Positions 60,185 to 64,000 of a stretch of DNA of 64,000 nucleotides are shown in pieces. The position numbers were made by a program, and so were the translations under genes. This stretch comes from Corynebacterium gottingense (GTDB lineage: Bacteria; Actinomycetota; Actinomycetes; Mycobacteriales; Mycobacteriaceae): assembly GCF_003693265.1 (NCBI RefSeq), contig NZ_RDRE01000011.1, positions 17,798 to 81,797 on the forward strand, given 5' to 3'. Every line of letters begins with the position of its first letter. Position 1 is the first letter of the stretch. The notes beneath the pieces are model-generated. The model ran no database searches. It saw only the letters and a program-made list of their open reading frames with translations, and was not told the DNA's origin.

Positions 60185-61622
60185 GGAGTTCTCCAGACTT
60201 CGGGTTGTCGCGGAAGCACCACCAGGTCGCTGCGGCGAACGCCAGGGCCGCGGCGGCGAGGAGGAGCAGGACCGCGTGGTAGGCGTCCGCGTAGGCGGTG
60301 GCGGCTGCGGGGCTGGGTGGGCCGCTATACAGTGCCTCCATGCCCTGCGGGAAGCGGCGCTCGAGCCACAGCGGGAGGAGCGAGCCGGTGACGGCGACGG
60401 TGAGCAAGGTGCCAAACTCGTACGAAACCTCCTCGACGCCCGCGGCCATGCCCGAGCGGTGCCGCGGCGCGGCGCCGAGGATGGCGATCGAGCTCACCGA
60501 CATCACCGAGCCGGCGGAGAACCCGAGGAGGACGAGCGCGGCGAGCTCGAGGACGAGGCCGTCAGCGGAGTCGCCGGCGATGAGCAGCGCGGTGCCCGCC
60601 GCCGCGCCCAGGAAACCGCCGCCGATGAGCGGGAGGAAGCCGATGCGGTGCAGGTTCGCTCCGCCGACCACGGAGGCCGGGATCGCCGCGACGGCCATCG
60701 CCGTGATCACCGCGCCCGCGTGCAGCGGGGAAAAACCGCTGACCAGCTGCAGTTTCTGCGAGGTCATCAGCTCCACGCCCGCGAGGACGAACATCGCGCC
60801 GGCCGCCGCGACGACGCCGCCGGAGAACAGGCGGGACCGGAAGATGTCGAAGGTGAGCAGCGGGTCCGCCAGCCGGCGCTGCCTGCGCGCGAACAGCCAG
60901 CCCGCGAGCAGGCACACGACGACCGCGCCCCCGACCAGCGTCGCCGAGCGGTCCGGGTTGGCCACGCCCTTGATGGTCATGGTCAGGCCGGAGAGCGCGA
61001 ACAGTGCGTAGATGGAGGAGATGATGTCCCAGTGCTTCGCCGGGTTGGTCACGTTCTCCGGCGCGAGGGCGAACGTGGCGATGAGCGCGACGACCACGAT
61101 CGGCACGTTGATGAGGAAGACGGAGCCCCACCAGAAGTGTTCGAGCAGCGCGCCGCCGACCAGGGGGCCGAGCGCGGCACCGACGACCGCGACGGAGGCC
61201 CAGATGCCGATGGCGGTGTTGCGCTCCCGCTCGTTGGGGAAGGTGAGGCGGATCAGCGCGAGCGTGGCGGGCATCATCACCGCGGCGCCGAAGCCGAGGA
61301 GGCCGCGCGCCGCGACGAGCCACCACGCGCCCGGCGCGAACGCCGCGGCCAGCGACGCCACCCCGAAGATGCCCAGGCCGATGAGCCACATGAGACGGTG
61401 GCCGATTTTGTCGCCAAGCGTGCCGGTGCCCAGCAGCAGCCCGGAGAGCACCAGCGGGTACGCGTTAATGATCCACAGGGACTGCGCGGGCGTGGCGTGC
61501 AGCTGGGCGCTCAGCGCCGGCAGCGCGGTGTACAGGATCGAGTTGTCCAGGCCGATCATGAGCAGGCCCGTGGAGACGACGGCGAAGAAGGTCCAGCGTT
61601 GGGCGGAGGCGGAATGTGTCAC
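60174..61622 (-). CDS. DHA2-type MFS multidrug exporter
   Basis: This 482-residue protein has fourteen spans and the DHA2 (QacA/EmrB) signatures: LDNSILYTALPALSAQL in the first span, GTGTLGDKIGHR between spans two and three, and AARGLLGFGAAVMMPATLALI. It should export cationic or lipophilic drugs by proton antiport. The GTG start follows TACAGT, a likely -10. It is 26 bases downstream of the S66 peptidase gene on the same strand and overlaps the TetR gene. Confidence 0.9.
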   Translation of the reverse strand: MTHSASAQRWTFFAVVSTGLLMIGLDNSILYTALPALSAQLHATPAQSLWIINAYPLVLSGLLLGTGTLGDKIGHRLMWLIGLGIFGVASLAAAFAPGAWWLVAARGLLGFGAAVMMPATLALIRLTFPNERERNTAIGIWASVAVVGAALGPLVGGALLEHFWWGSVFLINVPIVVVALIATFALAPENVTNPAKHWDIISSIYALFALSGLTMTIKGVANPDRSATLVGGAVVVCLLAGWLFARRQRRLADPLLTFDIFRSRLFSGGVVAAAGAMFVLAGVELMTSQKLQLVSGFSPLHAGAVITAMAVAAIPASVVGGANLHRIGFLPLIGGGFLGAAAGTALLIAGDSADGLVLELAALVLLGFSAGSVMSVSSIAILGAAPRHRSGMAAGVEEVSYEFGTLLTVAVTGSLLPLWLERRFPQGMEALYSGPPSPAAATAYADAYHAVLLLLAAAALAFAAATWWCFRDNPKSGELHAA

Positions 61623-61648
61623 GCGCCGAAACTGTAATGACCGTCCGT

Positions 61649-62650
61649 TTAGGTTTCAAGGCGGGGGAAGCGTATGGAGGCGTCGTCAAGCACCTGCACC
61701 TGCGCCTCCCCGCCCACGGGGAACGTGAGCAGCGGGTTCGTGTGGCCGAAGCTCGCGTTGGCCACAACTGGCTTGCCTTCAAGCTCCGGGATCGAGGCGA
61801 CCGTTTCCTCGAGCATCTCGCGCGTGACGCGGCTGGCGGTTTGGAAGCGGCCGATGACCACGCCCTCGATGCCCTCGCCATCCGGCATCTGGAGCAGAGA
61901 GACGAGCTCGCGACGGAAATCCATCACGCTGTACTTGCCCGTCACCTCGGCGAAGAGGATCGCGCGCTCGAGCGACGGCATGAACTCCGTGCCGGCGAGC
62001 AGGCCCAACGTGCCCAAATTCGCGCCGAGCGCCACGCCGTGCGCGGTACCCGACTGGATCGGCCACCAGCCGTCGTCCGGCTCGCGGGTGCGATTGTCCT
62101 GGTTGATAAACCAGTCGTCGTCGGTGAACCAGGTGCCCGGCTGCCACTCGATCGGGTCAAGGCCAAACGCCGCGCGCTCGAAACACGCGCGGGTCACGTC
62201 CGAATGATCTCGCATCCCGAGCGTGGACCAGTGCGGCCCGATGTATGTGGCAATGCCCGTGCGGGCGTAGATGCCGTTCGCGATCGCCGAGATGTCCGAA
62301 TTGCCACACAGGAACTTCGGGTTGGCGGCAATGAGGTCGAAATCCAGGTGTGGCAGGACCTCATTACTGGTAAACCCGCCGATCACGCTCATGATGCCCG
62401 CCACCTCGGGGTCCGCAAACGCGTCGTGCAGGTCCGCGGCGCGCGACTCCGCCGAAGAGGACCAGAACATGTCGGACTCGCGCACATTCTCGCCAAACGA
62501 GACGCTCATGCCAAGGTCCGCGAGCCGCGCGTTCGCCAACTGCTTCACGTAGCGCCCGGCCTGCCCCTGCTCCACGTACGCGAGCGAACGGGACGGGGCG
62601 ACCACGCGGATGGTGTCGCCCGCTTGCAAAGGTCGCGGGTAGATAGTCAT
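61649..62650 (-). CDS. S66-family serine peptidase (LD-carboxypeptidase/MccF-like)
   Basis: This peptidase of about 333 residues has the nucleophile in GNS118DIS, the Glu in LFAEVTG and the His in FGHTNPLLTFPVG, the S66 triad. N-terminal VVAPSRSLAYV and GGFTSNEVLPHLD fit the MccF-like branch, which cleaves microcin-type acyl-adenylates, rather than murein LD-carboxypeptidase. Its start overlaps the nadS stop (ATGA), tying it to the NAD operon. Confidence 0.88.
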   Translation of the reverse strand: MTIYPRPLQAGDTIRVVAPSRSLAYVEQGQAGRYVKQLANARLADLGMSVSFGENVRESDMFWSSSAESRAADLHDAFADPEVAGIMSVIGGFTSNEVLPHLDFDLIAANPKFLCGNSDISAIANGIYARTGIATYIGPHWSTLGMRDHSDVTRACFERAAFGLDPIEWQPGTWFTDDDWFINQDNRTREPDDGWWPIQSGTAHGVALGANLGTLGLLAGTEFMPSLERAILFAEVTGKYSVMDFRRELVSLLQMPDGEGIEGVVIGRFQTASRVTREMLEETVASIPELEGKPVVANASFGHTNPLLTFPVGGEAQVQVLDDASIRFPRLET

Positions 62651-63765
62651 TGCTCCGACATTACCCGCACGATCGCGTCGATCGTGTCTGACGGAAGTGG
62701 CGCGGGCAGGCTGAAGCGCAGCGCGGACTGGGCGAGCTCGGGCGAGTAACCGAGCGCGGTGAGCACCGGCGAGGGTTCCGCGCTGCCCGCCCGGCAAGCC
62801 GAGCCGGAGCTTGCCGCAAACCCCGCGACGTCGAGCGCGACGAGCAGTGCCTCGCCGCTGATGCCCTCGACGACGAAGGAGGCGTGGTTGGGCAGTCGCT
62901 CGGTGCGGTGCCCGGTCAGCTGTGCGCCGGGCACATGCTTCTCGACGCCCACGATCAACGCATCCCGCGACGCCATCACCTCCAGCGCGCACTGCCCGGC
63001 GCGCGCTTGCTGCGCTTGTACCGCCGCAGCAAACCCGGCGATCCCCGCCACGTTCTGCGTGCCGGCGCGGCGCCCGCCCTCCTGTCCGCCGCCGTAGATG
63101 ACGGGCTCGAGCGGCACGTCGCGCGGCAGAAGCAGCGCGCCGACACCGGCCGGGCCGCCGAACTTGTGCGAGGCCAGCGCCACCGTGGTCGCACGCGGAC
63201 CGGGCCAGCCGCCCGCGGAGAGATCGACCGGCAAGTTCGCGGCGGCTTGCACGGCGTCGAGGTGCAGCGCCACCTGCGCGGGGACGTCGGGCACATCGGC
63301 GACGGTGCCGACCTCACTGTTGGCCAGGCCAAGCGCGACGAGCGTGGTATCCGGGCGCAAAAGCCGGTCCAGGTCGGCCTGTGCGATCCGGCCGGAGGGG
63401 TCGACGGGCACGTAGTCCACCGCAAAGCCGTGGAACCGCTCCAGTGCGGCGCAGCTTTGCAGGACCGAGGAGTGCTCGATGGGTGAGGTGATGATGTGGC
63501 GGCCGCGCGGGGCGGCCAGGGCGCGGCCGATGATGCCGAGGTTGTTGGCCTCGGTGCCGCCGGAGGTGAACACCACGCCCGCGGGGTGCACGCCGAAGGC
63601 CTCGGCGATCGTGGTGCGGGCCGACTCGAGGACTTTCGCGGCGCGCTCGCCCGCGGAATGCACGCTCGAGGGGTTGGCGCAGGCCGCATCATAGACCTGC
63701 AGCATCGCGGCGCGGGCCTCGGGCAGAAGCGGGGCGGTGGCGGCGGCGTCGAGGTAGGCGCTCAC
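62647..63765 (-). CDS. nadS: NadC-associated cysteine desulfurase NadS
   Basis: This 372-residue NifS/IscS-type desulfurase has TSGGTEANNLGI, the PLP Lys in ASHKFGGPAG and the reactive Cys in SGSACRAGS. Its GTG start overlaps the nadC stop by four bases. In corynebacteria a nadA-nadC-nadS operon supplies sulfur for the NadA iron-sulfur cluster in NAD synthesis. nadA would lie beyond the right edge. Confidence 0.92.
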   Translation of the reverse strand: MSAYLDAAATAPLLPEARAAMLQVYDAACANPSSVHSAGERAAKVLESARTTIAEAFGVHPAGVVFTSGGTEANNLGIIGRALAAPRGRHIITSPIEHSSVLQSCAALERFHGFAVDYVPVDPSGRIAQADLDRLLRPDTTLVALGLANSEVGTVADVPDVPAQVALHLDAVQAAANLPVDLSAGGWPGPRATTVALASHKFGGPAGVGALLLPRDVPLEPVIYGGGQEGGRRAGTQNVAGIAGFAAAVQAQQARAGQCALEVMASRDALIVGVEKHVPGAQLTGHRTERLPNHASFVVEGISGEALLVALDVAGFAASSGSACRAGSAEPSPVLTALGYSPELAQSALRFSLPAPLPSDTIDAIVRVMSEQ

Positions 63766-64000
63766 TCGTCTGCGACCTCATCGACCTCATCGACCTCATC
63801 GACGCTGTCGAGGCCCAGGTCGAGCGCGCGGGCGCTGTGGGTGAGCTTGCCCACCGAGATCACGTCCACCCCACAGGCGGCGAGCTCGGCGACGGTGTCG
63901 AGGTTGACGTTGCCGCTGGCTTCGGTGGGCACGTGGGCGTCGATAAGCGAGACTGCCTCGCGCAACTCGGCGGGCGAGAAATTATCCAACATGATGCTGT
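63762..64000 (-). CDS. nadC: Nicotinate-nucleotide pyrophosphorylase NadC, C-terminal part
   Basis: The visible C-terminal part contains IMLDNFSPAELREAV, EASGNVNLDTVAELAACGVDVISVGKLTHSARALDLGLD, the PRPP-binding end of quinolinate phosphoribosyltransferase. It makes nicotinate mononucleotide from quinolinate. The N-terminal two thirds lie outside the window. The tail carries an unusual short acidic repeat (see the tandem repeat). It heads the nadS and S66 operon. Confidence 0.95.
   Translation of the reverse strand, partial: SIMLDNFSPAELREAVSLIDAHVPTEASGNVNLDTVAELAACGVDVISVGKLTHSARALDLGLDSVDEVDEVDEVADE
63774..63800. repeat. Three 9-base tandem repeats in the nadC tail
   Basis: Three exact copies of GACCTCATC (coding strand GATGAGGTC) give DEV repeated at the very C-terminus after the family's normal end. 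Confidence 0.85.
63938..63948 (+). repeat. CGTCGATAAGC site in nadC
   Basis: Exact copy on the strand opposite the gene, which reads Leu-Ile-Asp. Last of 13 in the window. Confidence 0.9.

Noticed and set aside
61623..61648. Operator dyad before the MFS exporter
   Set aside because: ACGGACGGT looked like a TetR half-site but no matching second arm is present.

Overview
The window is a high-GC (about two thirds G+C by eye) stretch of a Corynebacterium chromosome. The key evidence is the left third. It carries the arabinogalactan and decaprenyl-phosphoryl-arabinose locus of mycolic-acid bacteria in the order familiar from Mycobacterium and Corynebacterium: quinone oxidoreductase, class V aminotransferase-like protein, galactan exporter Wzm/Wzt, GlfT1, GtrA, DprE1, DprE2, AftA and a single Emb arabinosyltransferase. 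The single Emb (not EmbCAB) and the nadC-nadS pair at the right edge favour Corynebacterium over Mycobacterium. No prophage, insertion sequence or CRISPR array is visible. One tRNA (Ser, anticodon TGA) is present. No gene-free stretch longer than 300 bases remains once the two pseudogenes are counted.

Layout. 1-1911: end of an aminotransferase gene, tRNA-Ser, quinone oxidoreductase. 1927-20831: cell-wall locus, interrupted by three accessory insertions. These are a Fic protein with its own inverted-repeat operator (4973-5920), a pRiA4b-like gene with a tiny ORF (7378-8420), and a five-gene block of DoxX protein, FtsX-type ABC exporter and NarL-type two-component system (10733-14605) between dprE2 and aftA. 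20850-24705: M13 metallopeptidase and small conserved genes. 24725-33488: dehydrogenase, an O-acetyltransferase remnant, an HNH protein, a phytase-like secreted protein, the divergent thpR/hrpB pair, an APC amino-acid permease and a TetR regulator. 33511-34186: a broken TauE/SafE permease. 34213-45244: AbrB-type membrane protein, DUF885 peptidase, ROK regulator, gamma carbonic anhydrase, dicarboxylate-type symporter, CAP protein, sirtuin, AMP nucleosidase, App1-type phosphatase, serine hydrolase. 45225-52094: three TetR regulators, M20 peptidase, GH13 amylase-like enzyme, three-domain glutaminase. 52223-59616: an XRE/membrane pair, then a nitrosative-stress and copper module (flavohaemoglobin, Cys-containing HTH regulator, NirK-type cupredoxin enzyme, two related multi-span membrane proteins) interrupted by a second HNH gene. 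59654-64000: TetR and MFS efflux pair, S66 peptidase, nadS and the 3' end of nadC.

How the genes work together. Wzm/Wzt, GlfT1, GtrA, DprE1/2, AftA and Emb form one pathway that makes and exports galactan, makes the arabinose donor and builds arabinan. The hmp-to-nirK module plausibly handles nitrite and NO. nadC and nadS serve NAD synthesis, next to NAD-consuming CobB and purine-salvage Amn elsewhere in the window.

Two unexplained sequence signals run through the whole window and are my best candidates for something undescribed. The 11-mer CGTCGATAAGC occurs exactly 13 times (about 0.02 expected), in both orientations and spaced every 2-9 kb. A fixed-geometry palindrome ACTTTT-N5-AAAAGT occurs exactly seven times, always with a 5-base spacer, inside and between genes. 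The most unusual proteins are the glutaminase-STAS-SRPBCC fusion and the NirK-type enzyme with an extra N-terminal cupredoxin domain.
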